A stretch of DNA of 64,000 nt from Flavobacteriales bacterium (GTDB taxonomy: Bacteria; Bacteroidota; Bacteroidia; Flavobacteriales_F; PHOS-HE28), in NCBI GenBank assembly GCA_016717305.1, contig JADKFY010000004.1, positions 62,001 through 126,000 on the forward strand, given 5' to 3'. Below the pieces are notes generated by a model, which was not told the origin of the DNA, searched no databases, and worked only from the letters and a program-made list of their open reading frames with translations. The translations under genes and the position numbers were made by a program. Every line of letters starts with the position of its first letter. Position 1 is the first letter of the stretch. Positions 1 to 8,591 of the stretch are shown in pieces.

Positions 1-864
1 ATCACGTTCAATACGCCGGGTACTTACGTCGTCACCCTTACGACCACCAACCAATACGGGTGCGAAGCGATGTCATCGCAAACCTTCATCCAACACCCCA
101 GGCCGAGGGCTGGATTCACCGCTACACCGCAGCCCGGTTGCGAAGGCTATCCGATCAGTTTTGGGAACACCTCTGTGAACAGTTCGCAATATGCTTGGAG
201 CTTTGGTGATGGAGGCCATGCCACGGCCGATACGCCATTGCACACCTATGAAAATGTGGGCAGCTATACGGTGCGTTTGGTCGCATCCGGTGCCGGTGGT
301 TGTACCGATACCCTTACCGTGCCCGATGCCGTTGTGATCAACCCACGTCCATTTGCCGATTTCGAAAGTGACACCCTACGGAGCATTGCCTACGCGCTCC
401 AGTTCAGCAATCTCAGTGAGGGCGCGATCAGTTACACCTGGGATTTCGACGATGGGGAACAGACCATCGAAGTACACCCCTTGCATGTTTTCCCAGCGGA
501 CGGCGGCGGATTCAGCATTTGTCTGGTAGCGGTGAACGAATTCGGGTGCCCCGATACGCTCTGCCGTTTCATCAACTTGCCGGGGGATCCGAACATCTTC
601 GTACCGAACACCTTCACGCCCAACAACGATGCCCTCAACGATACGTTCCGGCCAGTGCTGAACGGATTTGTAGGTTGGCACTACAGCTTCTATGTTTTCG
701 ACCGTTGGGGCCAACCTGCTTTCAAAACCAACGACCCGTATGAGGGTTGGGACGGCATGAAGAATGGTGTGGAAGCCCCGATCGATACCTACGTGTGGAA
801 GGTGATCGTGGAACGCGATGGCGATGCCCGGAATTTCGTGGGGCATGTGAATTTGGTGCGGTAG
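1..864 (+). CDS. PKD-repeat surface protein with type B (gliding motility-type) sorting domain, 5' end outside window
   Basis: The frame is open from the first base, so the start lies outside the window; 287 residues are visible. At least two PKD-like beta-sandwich repeats can be seen (motifs WSFGDGG and YTWDFDDGE, each followed by the usual H-x-Y/F strand). The last ~85 residues form a gliding-motility-associated C-terminal domain: FVPNTFTPNND, then FDRWG and GWDG. In Bacteroidota this domain directs export through the type IX secretion system and attachment to the surface. The role is probably adhesin-like; the ligand cannot be told. A hairpin at 930-955 follows. Confidence 0.9.
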   Translation: MTFNTPGTYVVTLTTTNQYGCEAMSSQTFIQHPRPRAGFTATPQPGCEGYPISFGNTSVNSSQYAWSFGDGGHATADTPLHTYENVGSYTVRLVASGAGGCTDTLTVPDAVVINPRPFADFESDTLRSIAYALQFSNLSEGAISYTWDFDDGEQTIEVHPLHVFPADGGGFSICLVAVNEFGCPDTLCRFINLPGDPNIFVPNTFTPNNDALNDTFRPVLNGFVGWHYSFYVFDRWGQPAFKTNDPYEGWDGMKNGVEAPIDTYVWKVIVERDGDARNFVGHVNLVR

Positions 865-929
865 GGGCATGCAAATTCACCGGCAAGCCCTATCAAAGGC
901 GATCGGATCGTACAGCCCCCCTGGAACAA

Positions 930-955
930 GAAGTGCGCCCCGTAGAGCGCACTTC
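930..955. terminator. Hairpin between convergent genes
   Basis: Perfect 9-bp inverted repeat (930-938 GAAGTGCGC with 947-955), 8-nt loop. It lies between the convergent PKD gene and the NTF2-like gene. On the minus strand it is followed by a T-rich stretch; on the plus strand there is no clear T tract. Confidence 0.5.
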
Positions 956-976
956 CCAAAGGTCATTGAATGCGGA

Positions 977-1477
977 TCACTGCATGACCGGTGCGGGTTT
1001 CTCCGCAGGCTTGTGGCTCACGCTGATGTCGCGGATACACTGCCAGCCGTCGCCATTCTTCTTGAACACGCTGAAGTAGGTGCCGTGGTTGGTCTCGTTG
1101 CCTGCGGCATCGGTGCTGGTGGATGAACCGATCTCGGTGAGGTGGTCGCCTTCCACGAAGATCTCCGTCACTTTGTAGGTCGGCTTAACGCCCAAGGTAT
1201 CCTTGGCGAAACCCTCCGTCAGGTCCTGGCGCACGGCGGCCTTGCCGCGCAGTGGCTCTTTCTCCTTGGTGTAGCTCACCACATCATCGGCGTAGTATGC
1301 CACGACGGCATCGGCGTCCTTGGCGGTGTAGCCGGCCGCATAAGCATCCTCCATCGCTTGGATCGTTGCGGTGAGGGCGGCCATGTCAATGGCGGGCGGT
1401 GCTTCGGGTGCGGGGCTGCCGCAGGAGGTGAGGAGCGCAAGGCCTCCGAATGCAAGCGCTGGGAACAACTTCGTCAT
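977..1477 (-). CDS. NTF2-like/DUF4440-type (SnoaL fold) lipoprotein
   Basis: 166 aa. The N-terminus is a lipoprotein signal: positive start MTK, hydrophobic core, lipobox LLTSC with Cys about residue 19, then a Pro/Ala-rich linker. The rest fits the NTF2/SnoaL cone fold: helix with AYAAGYTAKDADAVVAYYAD, then RGKAAVRQDL and a beta-rich C-half ending WQCIRDISVS. Members of this fold bind small hydrophobic ligands or are catalytically inert; no active-site set allows a reaction to be named. Single gene, convergent with the upstream PKD gene. Confidence 0.8.
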   Translation of the reverse strand: MTKLFPALAFGGLALLTSCGSPAPEAPPAIDMAALTATIQAMEDAYAAGYTAKDADAVVAYYADDVVSYTKEKEPLRGKAAVRQDLTEGFAKDTLGVKPTYKVTEIFVEGDHLTEIGSSTSTDAAGNETNHGTYFSVFKKNGDGWQCIRDISVSHKPAEKPAPVMQ

Positions 1478-1565
1478 GGTGGTGTTGGTGGGTTGGTTTT
1501 AGGGGCGGAACTGCACGACCGATCGCGAATGCGATCGCACAGCTGCATACCTTTTCGTCCCAAAG

Positions 1566-1709
1566 ATGATCATTCCATTCTTGGTAGCGGACTGCGATAG
1601 TGAATGCGCACAATGTGGCGAATTTTGGCAGCGAAGTACCCGCGAGTTGGGGGACATCAAACTGATGCCCTGCACCTATTGTTGCAAGGTGTGTCCCGTT
1701 TTAAAATGA
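1566..1709 (+). CDS. Possible 47-aa Cys-rich mini-protein
   Basis: ATG-initiated frame in the intergenic space before the glcD-like gene. The 47 residues contain seven cysteines in two clusters, C-x3-C-x2-C near residues 10-17 and C-x2-C-C-x2-C near residues 36-43, a spacing that would suit a zinc ribbon. Third-position usage is not unlike the neighbours. There is no homology I recognise, no ribosome site and no conserved partner, so it may be a chance ORF. Confidence 0.25.
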   Translation: MIIPFLVADCDSECAQCGEFWQRSTRELGDIKLMPCTYCCKVCPVLK

Positions 1710-1801
1710 GATTACGCAAACCTTCAACCTGATCCGTCGCCCCACCATCCACCACAAGCTCCGATCCATCTTGCATGGCAGCAGGCAATTACCTTCGCCA
1801 C

Positions 1802-3202
1802 ATGCCCTTCAAACCAGTTACCGCCGAGGTGATCGAGGCCTTGCGCGCCTGCTTGGTCCAAGGTGAATTGCTCACCACCGCAGAGCATACTTCACACTAC
1901 GGCCATGATGAGACCGAGGATCTGAACCATCCGCCGGAAGTGGTGGTGCGCCCACGGACCACGGCCGAAGTGGCGCGCGTGGTGAAGGTCTGCGCAGAAT
2001 ATAAGATCCCCATAACCCCGATCGGAGGCCGCACGGGTTTGAGCGGTGGTGCACTCTGTGTACACGGTGGCGTGGGCTTGGCGTTGGACAAGATGAATGC
2101 GATCGAGAACATCGATGAACTGAACCAACAAGTGACCGTGCAACCCGGGGTGATCACACAGAACTTAATGGATGCCGTAGCCGAGAAAGGCATGTATTAT
2201 GCGCCTGATCCGAGCAGCAAAGGGTCGTGTACGATCGGTGGTAATTTGGCTGAGAACGCTGGCGGGCCAAGAGCGGTGAAGTATGGTGTTACCCGCGATT
2301 TCGTGCTGAACCTCGAGGTAGTGCTCCCCAACGGTGAAGTGATCTGGACCGGGGCCAACACGTTGAAGAATTCCACAGGATATGACCTTACACGACTGAT
2401 CGTAGGCAGTGAAGGAACACTCGGTGTCATTACCAAAGCGGTATTGCGTTTGGTACCCAAGCCGACCGCTTCCCGGTTGATGCTGGTGCCCTTCAACAGC
2501 GAGACCCAAGCGTGCGAAGCCGTGAGTGCCGTCTTCCGTGCCGGAATAACACCGAGCGCATTGGAATTCATGGAGCGCGATGCGATCGACTTCACCCTAA
2601 AGCATGTGCCGGGTATCAACCTGGTCGTACCGCCGGAGGTGAAGGCACATTTGCTGGTGGAAGTGGACGGCCAGCACGACGATGCTTTGATGCGGGACTG
2701 CGAAACGATCCTCGGTGTGATGGAAGCACACGGTTGTGGCGAGGTGCTCTTCGCGGAAAGCAGTGCCGAAAAAGATGCCCTTTGGAAAATGCGGCGCAAT
2801 GTGCCAGTAGCTGTGAAAGCACACACCGTGTACAAGGAAGAGGATACCGTGGTGCCGCGTTATGCGCTGCCCAAGCTGCTGGCAGGAGTGAAGGCGATCG
2901 GCAAGGAGTACGGTTTCCGAACCATCTGTTATGGACACGCCGGTGATGGGAACCTGCACATCAACATCATCCGCGAAGGATTGTCCGATGCATTCTGGAA
3001 CGATGAACTGCCCAAAGCGATCCGTAAGATCTTCGAACTCACCGTTTCTCTCGGTGGAACTCTTAGTGGAGAACACGGGATCGGGTTGGTGCAGCGCTCG
3101 TACATGGACATCGCGTTCAGTGAACAGCAATTGGCGGTGATGCGTGGTATCAAGGACCTTTTCGATCCGCAGGGGATCATGAACCCGGGGAAGGTGCTGT
3201 AG
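1802..3202 (+). CDS. FAD-linked oxidase, GlcD/D-lactate dehydrogenase type
   Basis: 466 aa from the ATG at 1802 (an in-frame ATG at 1775 adds nine non-conserved residues). N-terminal PCMH-type FAD-binding domain, about residues 35-215, with IGGRTGLSGGAL and the pyrophosphate-contact segment PDPSSKGSCTIGGN. C-terminal FAD-oxidase domain with CYGHAGDGNLHINI (metal/substrate histidines) and the closing GGTLSGEHGIGL and MNPGKVL. The family oxidises 2-hydroxy acids (glycolate, D-lactate, D-2-hydroxyglutarate). Which substrate is used cannot be read from the sequence. No GlcE or GlcF partner is adjacent, so a stand-alone D-lactate or 2-hydroxyglutarate dehydrogenase is more likely than a GlcDEF complex. 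Confidence 0.88.
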   Translation: MPFKPVTAEVIEALRACLVQGELLTTAEHTSHYGHDETEDLNHPPEVVVRPRTTAEVARVVKVCAEYKIPITPIGGRTGLSGGALCVHGGVGLALDKMNAIENIDELNQQVTVQPGVITQNLMDAVAEKGMYYAPDPSSKGSCTIGGNLAENAGGPRAVKYGVTRDFVLNLEVVLPNGEVIWTGANTLKNSTGYDLTRLIVGSEGTLGVITKAVLRLVPKPTASRLMLVPFNSETQACEAVSAVFRAGITPSALEFMERDAIDFTLKHVPGINLVVPPEVKAHLLVEVDGQHDDALMRDCETILGVMEAHGCGEVLFAESSAEKDALWKMRRNVPVAVKAHTVYKEEDTVVPRYALPKLLAGVKAIGKEYGFRTICYGHAGDGNLHINIIREGLSDAFWNDELPKAIRKIFELTVSLGGTLSGEHGIGLVQRSYMDIAFSEQQLAVMRGIKDLFDPQGIMNPGKVL

Positions 3203-3220
3203 ATCCTACTGGTATAAAGT

Positions 3221-3415
3221 TGGAACGCAGATGACGCGGATCTGGCAGATGAAGAATGATAAGCGGGCTAGGGGCTTGGTTGATCATGGATCTCTTTGCG
3301 ACCCAACTTCCTATCAATCGCAAAGCGATCACCTCTGCGCCAGTTGTGCCTTGTATTCTCTGCGCCCCTTTGCGTCCTCTGCGCCTCTGCGGTGTACTTC
3401 AGAACGATTGATCAA
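3221..3415. repeat. Intergenic repeat-like segment
   Basis: About 195 bases without a credible ORF, between the GlcD-type gene and the CotH gene. The left part has a gacgcgg/ggcagatg vocabulary; the right part repeats CTCTGCGCC-like words four times (CTCTGCGCCAG, CTCTGCGCCCC, CTCTGCGCCTC, CCTCTGCG). This pattern resembles non-coding dispersed repeats seen in several Bacteroidota genomes. Only one copy is present in this window, so dispersion is inferred from memory of similar sequences. Confidence 0.45.
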
Positions 3416-6186
3416 CGAATTATCGTCACATGCCCGAAGAGCTCATGCGGCTCCTTCTTGATGGCATCGATAGCGTATACGCGAAAGGCGTACACATCAT
3501 CCGGCATGGCCTTGCCGTTACTGGTGCCATCCCAGCCCATTGTCGGGTTGTCGGTGGTGAACAGCACGCGGCCCCAACGATCGAAGATGTGCAGCTCGTA
3601 GCTCTCCAGGTCGATCACATTCCCGTACGGTTGGAACACGTCGTTGTAGCTGTCCGCATTCGGACTGAAGGCGTTCGGTGCGAAGTACACGTACTCCTGC
3701 GGTTCCAGGTGAGCAACAATGGTATCGGTGCTCCAGAACTGAGCAGTTAGCTCCGTGGCCAAACTGTCATCTGGCATGTAAGGTGTATTCTTTACCCACC
3801 AGTACAGGAAATCGTAGTAGAGCTTTGGCTGAACTGAGAAAGGAATGTCAACTCCTTCAGGGACGGATACGGTCACCGGAAAAGTCGTGTAATCGTTCCC
3901 TTGGAAATGGATCGTACCGCCCTCACGTGGTTCCATATCCAACACTATATCGTATCGGGTAGGAGGAACGAAGTGCGCAACAATGCTGTCGGCGGAAAGT
4001 ATGTCCACAGTAACCAATGAATCCTCGATGCTCGGAAGGATCGAATTCGTGCTGAAGACCTCCCAGTGGCTGAAGATCCATCCAAGTTCCGGCAACGGTG
4101 CCAACGTGGTGTTGATCCCTCCGTAATAGATCCCGCTGAATGGATAGGTGTCCGGCGTGATCGAGTTGATCTCGATCTTGCCGCTCAGCGGTGGATCCAC
4201 GTTGAAGACCACATCGTAAGGACCGGTCAGATCGTAGCAATCAACCATGCCCTCTTGGATCGTTACACACCGCGTTTCTATGTAGTCCCGTAACTGCTGC
4301 ACATTCGCTTCCCACTCGGCCATGGAGCCGCCCCAACGTGCAATTTGCCCCGGCATTTCGGGTGCGATGTTGGCGATCAAGCTGTCCAGGAATGGGATCA
4401 TGTGGTCGCAACTGAACAAGGTGTTGCCCAGATCGGTGTAGCGGTTCACATAATAGTCATGTACCATCTGGTTCTCCGTGATCAGCTTCTCCAAGATCAC
4501 GGTATGGCCTTGGTCTCCGGGATCCGGCAGGTTCTCAGCGGTACATGGATCCGCGTTCGGACTTTGGTCCGGGATCCCTGTGAAGTTGGTGTAATGGCCA
4601 AAAGTGGCATCCATGTCCCACAAGATGTACCGCCATTTCTTCTTGTCCCCGGCCGGGTCTAGGCCGCGCCACCAACCAGTGTTCCAATTCAACCAATCGG
4701 CACAGACCGTGTAGCTGTTCAAGCAGAAATAGTCGACCAAACTCTTCCAGTTGTATTGATCATCCACATAGGCGAAAGCATTGGGGTCGCCCATGTTGTT
4801 GCTGTTGATGTATGCCCTCAAGGCATCCCAATCAGTTTGTGCCTGCGCACCGCCGTATTCGCTCCAAGTGCCGCCCCAGGTCTTCAGCATCTGGACGTTG
4901 AATTCGTCCTGGTCGTAGTAGTAGTCGGTGAAATCATGATCGTCCACTTTCTCGCGCACGTCATAGACGCCCCAGTATTGGCCGTTCATGTACAGCACGG
5001 CCGGTTCGTAGCTCCGCTCATCCAGCGCTAGCTCCCCCGTTTGGCTCAGCGCCTGAACGTACGCATCGCGAATATGCGTTGGTTGATCCGGGCCGAAGTT
5101 GAAGTTGTCACCCGCCGCCGCCTTCACGATCAATCGCTGGTATTTGTCCCGGTCCTTTGTGCGGAAGATGGGATAGTGCAAGGCATCGTTGTAACCGGTC
5201 TGGTCGCGGGCCACGTAATCGAAACCGCGTTGGTCGTAGGCCCAACTGTCTTGTCCATGTTCATTGAATTCACCTTCTGCTTCATCGCGAAGCGCACCGT
5301 CGGGACCGAAATATTCCAAGTGGCCGATCGGCTCTATGCCACCGTTCCCACCCAACAATTCATCCACTTGGTCGCCGCAAATGCTCATGATCGGCACGCT
5401 GTGGTTGGTGCCGATGAGGTAGGTATTCGTCTCGGTGAACCTCGGCTGTGTACCAGCTCCGCCAAAGGCCGTGGCACGGATCACCGTGGTGCCGATCACG
5501 ATGATGGGGCCCGCATAGACAGGGGAGGTGGCGGTGGGCATGCTGCCATCGGTCGTATAGCGCAAGGTGGCGCCACCAGGCCCGCTGATCGTCACATTCT
5601 GCATCCCAGCATGGACACCGGCAGCAGGGGACAAAGTGGGGCGTGCCAAGTAGTCCGATCCTGCTGGTACGTTGGACGCTCCCGGTGTGGGTGTGGTGCA
5701 GAGGACCCAAGGCATTCCACCGTCCACATTACGGCCGCGGCTGTGTCCCAATTTTGTCCTCACGTCCAAGGAAAAAGGGAAGTCATCGATCAGGGTTCCT
5801 GCGGCATCGCTCAGGATCACATGGTCGTCGTTGGTCTGGTCCAGGTTGAAGCTCGCATGGATGTTCGTGCCCACCACAGTGTTGCGCTTGCTGGCGAAAA
5901 CGACTCGGAATCCATTCGCCGGTATCGTGGTGCCTGGCGGGAATTGCCACTTCAATGGATTGCCTGCTCGGTTGCTTGCCCACCAGCCGCTAATGTCCAC
6001 AGCCGCACCGGTGGTATTGTACAATTCAAACCAATCCTCGAATTCCCCGAAGTTGTCGGCATAGCTGTTGAGGTTACTGGCACAGACCTCGTTCACCAAA
6101 ATTTGGGCCCTTAGCGGAATGGCCAACGCGAAAAGCACAATTCCAGTAAGTACCGAAAGAGACCGCGGAAATATGCTCAGTGCCAT
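3412..6186 (-). CDS. CotH-kinase/lamin-tail surface protein with type B sorting domain
   Basis: 924 aa with an N-terminal signal peptide ending AIPLRAQ. Order of parts: lamin-tail domain (about 28-150; LVNEVCASN, DWFELYN), chitobiase/hexosaminidase-C-like domain (about 170-240; LRYTTDGSMPT), CotH-type protein kinase domain (about 270-640; RDAYVQALS, VLYMNGQYWGVYDVREK, WRYILWDMDATFG), two beta repeats with PREGGTIHF, then the type B sorting domain (FAPNAFSPNAD, FDRWGRVLF, GWDG) over the last ~85 residues. CotH kinases phosphorylate secreted proteins in spore formers; in Bacteroidota the function of this architecture is unknown. Predicted to be exported by type IX secretion. Confidence 0.9.
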   Translation of the reverse strand: MALSIFPRSLSVLTGIVLFALAIPLRAQILVNEVCASNLNSYADNFGEFEDWFELYNTTGAAVDISGWWASNRAGNPLKWQFPPGTTIPANGFRVVFASKRNTVVGTNIHASFNLDQTNDDHVILSDAAGTLIDDFPFSLDVRTKLGHSRGRNVDGGMPWVLCTTPTPGASNVPAGSDYLARPTLSPAAGVHAGMQNVTISGPGGATLRYTTDGSMPTATSPVYAGPIIVIGTTVIRATAFGGAGTQPRFTETNTYLIGTNHSVPIMSICGDQVDELLGGNGGIEPIGHLEYFGPDGALRDEAEGEFNEHGQDSWAYDQRGFDYVARDQTGYNDALHYPIFRTKDRDKYQRLIVKAAAGDNFNFGPDQPTHIRDAYVQALSQTGELALDERSYEPAVLYMNGQYWGVYDVREKVDDHDFTDYYYDQDEFNVQMLKTWGGTWSEYGGAQAQTDWDALRAYINSNNMGDPNAFAYVDDQYNWKSLVDYFCLNSYTVCADWLNWNTGWWRGLDPAGDKKKWRYILWDMDATFGHYTNFTGIPDQSPNADPCTAENLPDPGDQGHTVILEKLITENQMVHDYYVNRYTDLGNTLFSCDHMIPFLDSLIANIAPEMPGQIARWGGSMAEWEANVQQLRDYIETRCVTIQEGMVDCYDLTGPYDVVFNVDPPLSGKIEINSITPDTYPFSGIYYGGINTTLAPLPELGWIFSHWEVFSTNSILPSIEDSLVTVDILSADSIVAHFVPPTRYDIVLDMEPREGGTIHFQGNDYTTFPVTVSVPEGVDIPFSVQPKLYYDFLYWWVKNTPYMPDDSLATELTAQFWSTDTIVAHLEPQEYVYFAPNAFSPNADSYNDVFQPYGNVIDLESYELHIFDRWGRVLFTTDNPTMGWDGTSNGKAMPDDVYAFRVYAIDAIKKEPHELFGHVTIIR

Positions 6187-6330
6187 AGAGGGTGTAATGT
6201 ACTCGGATGTCGCTCTTCGCTCGAACCATCTCTTGTCGAAGATCGGAATGCAACGGATCGAGCGTCGTTATGACGCATCAAGACCCCGATCCGTCGCCTG
6301 CCTAACAGAGACTGGTCCGGCCCGAAGTGC

Positions 6331-6363
6331 GAACGGCGCTCCCCCTTCAAGGAAGCGCCGTTC
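6331..6363 (-). terminator. Hairpin downstream of S9 peptidase gene
   Basis: Perfect 10-bp inverted repeat GAACGGCGCT (6331-6340) with 6354-6363, 13-nt loop, 21 bases past the S9 stop on the minus strand. No long T tract follows, so termination efficiency is uncertain. Confidence 0.5.
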
Positions 6364-6383
6364 TTCGTACATTTTCAGTACTG

Positions 6384-8370
6384 TCAACGATCCTTCTCGT
6401 TCGGGTCCGAAGCTTTCTTCACTGGTGCGGATCTTTGTGGTGCCGAACCTGCCTTTCCGATGTGCTTCGCCAAGAATGCATCCATCGCGTTGTAGAAATC
6501 GAACCGGTTCTCTTCGTTGTGGAAACCGTGGCCTTCGTTGTCCTTCACCATGTATTCCACTTCAACCCCACGTTTCTTCAAGGCCTCCACCACCTGATCG
6601 CTCTCGTCCTTGTTCACGCGTGGGTCGTTGGCACCTTGGGCAATGAAGAGCGGACACTTCACCTTGTCCATGTGGAAGACTGGCGATTGAGCTACCATGG
6701 CCAAGCTGTCCGTTGCCGGATCACCGACCATTTCGTGCATCATGTTCAAGAACGGCGCCCAGTACGGAGGAATGGTCTTCATGAAGGTGAACAGGTTGCT
6801 CACGCCCACATAATCCACTGCGCAAGCATAGAGGTCCGGGGTGAAGGTGATCCCGGCCAAAGTGGCGTAACCGCCGTAGCTGGCGCCATAGATCGCTACC
6901 CGCTTGGGATCGGCAATACCTTCCTTCTCCAACCATTTCACCCCATCGGTGATGTCGTCCTGCATGGTCTTGCCCCATTGCTTGAAACTGGATTCCCAAT
7001 GTTTACGGCCGTAGCCGGTGCTTCCGCGGAAGTCCATTTGGAACACGGCATAACCCCGGTTGGCCAACATCTGCACTTCAGGATTGAAGCCCCACTGGTC
7101 ACGGGCCCAAGGACCACCATGTGGATTGATCACCACAGGGAGGTTCTTCGCCTCCACGCCAACGGGCAAGGTCAAGTAACCGTGTATGGTCATGCCATCG
7201 CGGGCCGTGTAGTGCACGGGCTTCATTTCCGCAAGGTCCTTCGCGTTCAGCCAAGGGTGTGACGCACCCAGGTCGCCCGTGACATCGGTGCTGGCGTTGT
7301 ACGTGTAGTAATGGCCGGGAAGACGATCACTGCCGTTCCACACCAGGAATTTCGTTTCACTGTCGTCCTCGCCATAGATCCAGAACTCGCCGTCCTTGAA
7401 CTTAGGGGCCATCTTGGCATACATGGCTTCGGTCTCCTTGTCCAGGAACATGACGCTCGCTCTTGGCACCGGTCCAGGTGACCATCGTTAGCACCTTCCG
7501 CTTGCGGCTCCAATCCACGTTGCTCACATCGTAGTCCGGATTCTCGAAGATCAGCTTCGTTTCCTTCTTCGCGGCAATGTCCCACTCGGCGATCGCGGTC
7601 TTGTCCCGGCCACCCAGGTTATGGGATACGATCAGGTTCTTGTTGTCGAAGGTGAAAAGCAACGGCCCCCAGCTGTCCTTGAAGCTGGTGCGCATGTATT
7701 CGGTGAACGGCTCTTTCTCGTTGGCCCGGAGGAAGTAGACGTTGTCCGTGCCTTCCGTACGCGTGGCCATGCGGATGGTGCCCGTGTGGTCGGTGATCCA
7801 GCTTTCGAAATTGTCCTTGCTGTTATCGTACATAGGTACCGTTCCACCGGTCTCGATATTCACCAAGTACGGGTCCATCACTTGCGGATCGCGTTGGTTC
7901 ATCTGCACCAGCACATGCTTTTCTTTGCCTTCGATGTTGTGCAGGTCGTCCAATATCCCCGCACGTACGCCCTTCTCCGGGGTCAACGGCTTCGAATCCT
8001 TGCCGTCGATGCTCGCGCTGAAAACGATGAAATTTTCATCGCCGTTGATGTCTCGACCGTACATGATCCGATCGCCTTTCCAGAAATAGCCACCTACATC
8101 GCGGATGGTGTCGTGCGTTACTTGGGTCGCGGTCTTTTCGCCCACTTTCTGCACGAAGATGTTCATGCGGTTCTTCCAAGGGGCGCGGTAAGAGATGTAG
8201 TTCCCGTCCGGACTGATCCGGAAGCTGGCCTTCTCCGGGTTCTTGAAAAAGTCCTTAACAGGAATGGTAGTGGCTCCGGGTAACACGTCCGGGCCACCGT
8301 CGGCAAGCGAGGGTTGGGCTGTGAACAGGGTTCCAGAAACCATAAGGGCGGCGATCGTTAGGTGTTTCAT
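6384..8370 (-). pseudogene. S9 family peptidase (acylaminoacyl/prolyl oligopeptidase type), one-base frame break
   Basis: Two overlapping frames together make one ~661-residue secreted S9 peptidase. The signal peptide starts at MKHLTIAALM (8370), preferred over an ATG 24 bases upstream. The N-terminal half is a seven-bladed propeller (repeated DGNYISY/ W-x-G-D-R-I type strands). The C-terminal half is an alpha/beta hydrolase with Ser in GASYGGYA, Asp in GANDPRVNKDESD and His in GHGFHNEEN, so the triad is complete. The frame changes near base 7449: removing one base restores SERH-FLDKETEAMYAK. The total length is 3n+1, as expected for one extra base. I think it is a sequencing indel in a working gene; a true frameshift is possible. 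Confidence 0.85.
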
Positions 8371-8503
8371 GAGGGGACGAAGATGCGCGTTCATTTTGAT
8401 CGGAATGTGGATCTTTTGTTGGACACGGAACGGATCGTTATGAACGGTTGGTGGCCTTTATCGGCGGAATTCAACCCAGAGAGAGCGGTAGGAGGAAGAG
8501 AGG

Positions 8504-8567
8504 GAACCGTTAATGAACGGGAATGGACGGAACTATATTCACGCTTATTCACGTTCATTTCCGGTTC
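8504..8567. repeat. Spaced inverted repeat upstream of S9 peptidase
   Basis: Arms 8504-8519 and 8552-8567 match at 14 of 16 positions, with 32 bases between. The spacer holds two ATTCACG words. It lies between the GT gene stop (8592) and the S9 start (8370), both on the minus strand. It could act as the terminator of the GT gene or as an operator; it has no T tract. Confidence 0.35.
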
Positions 8568-8591
8568 AAGTTCTTGGCCCTCCAATACGGT

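Noticed and set aside
5041..6114. Plus-strand 357-codon ORF opposite the CotH gene
   Set aside because: Antisense shadow: no recognisable domain, His/Arg/Ala-biased composition, while the minus strand codes a clear multidomain protein.
6327..7262. Plus-strand 311-codon ORF opposite the S9 peptidase
   Set aside because: Antisense shadow of a well-supported catalytic domain.
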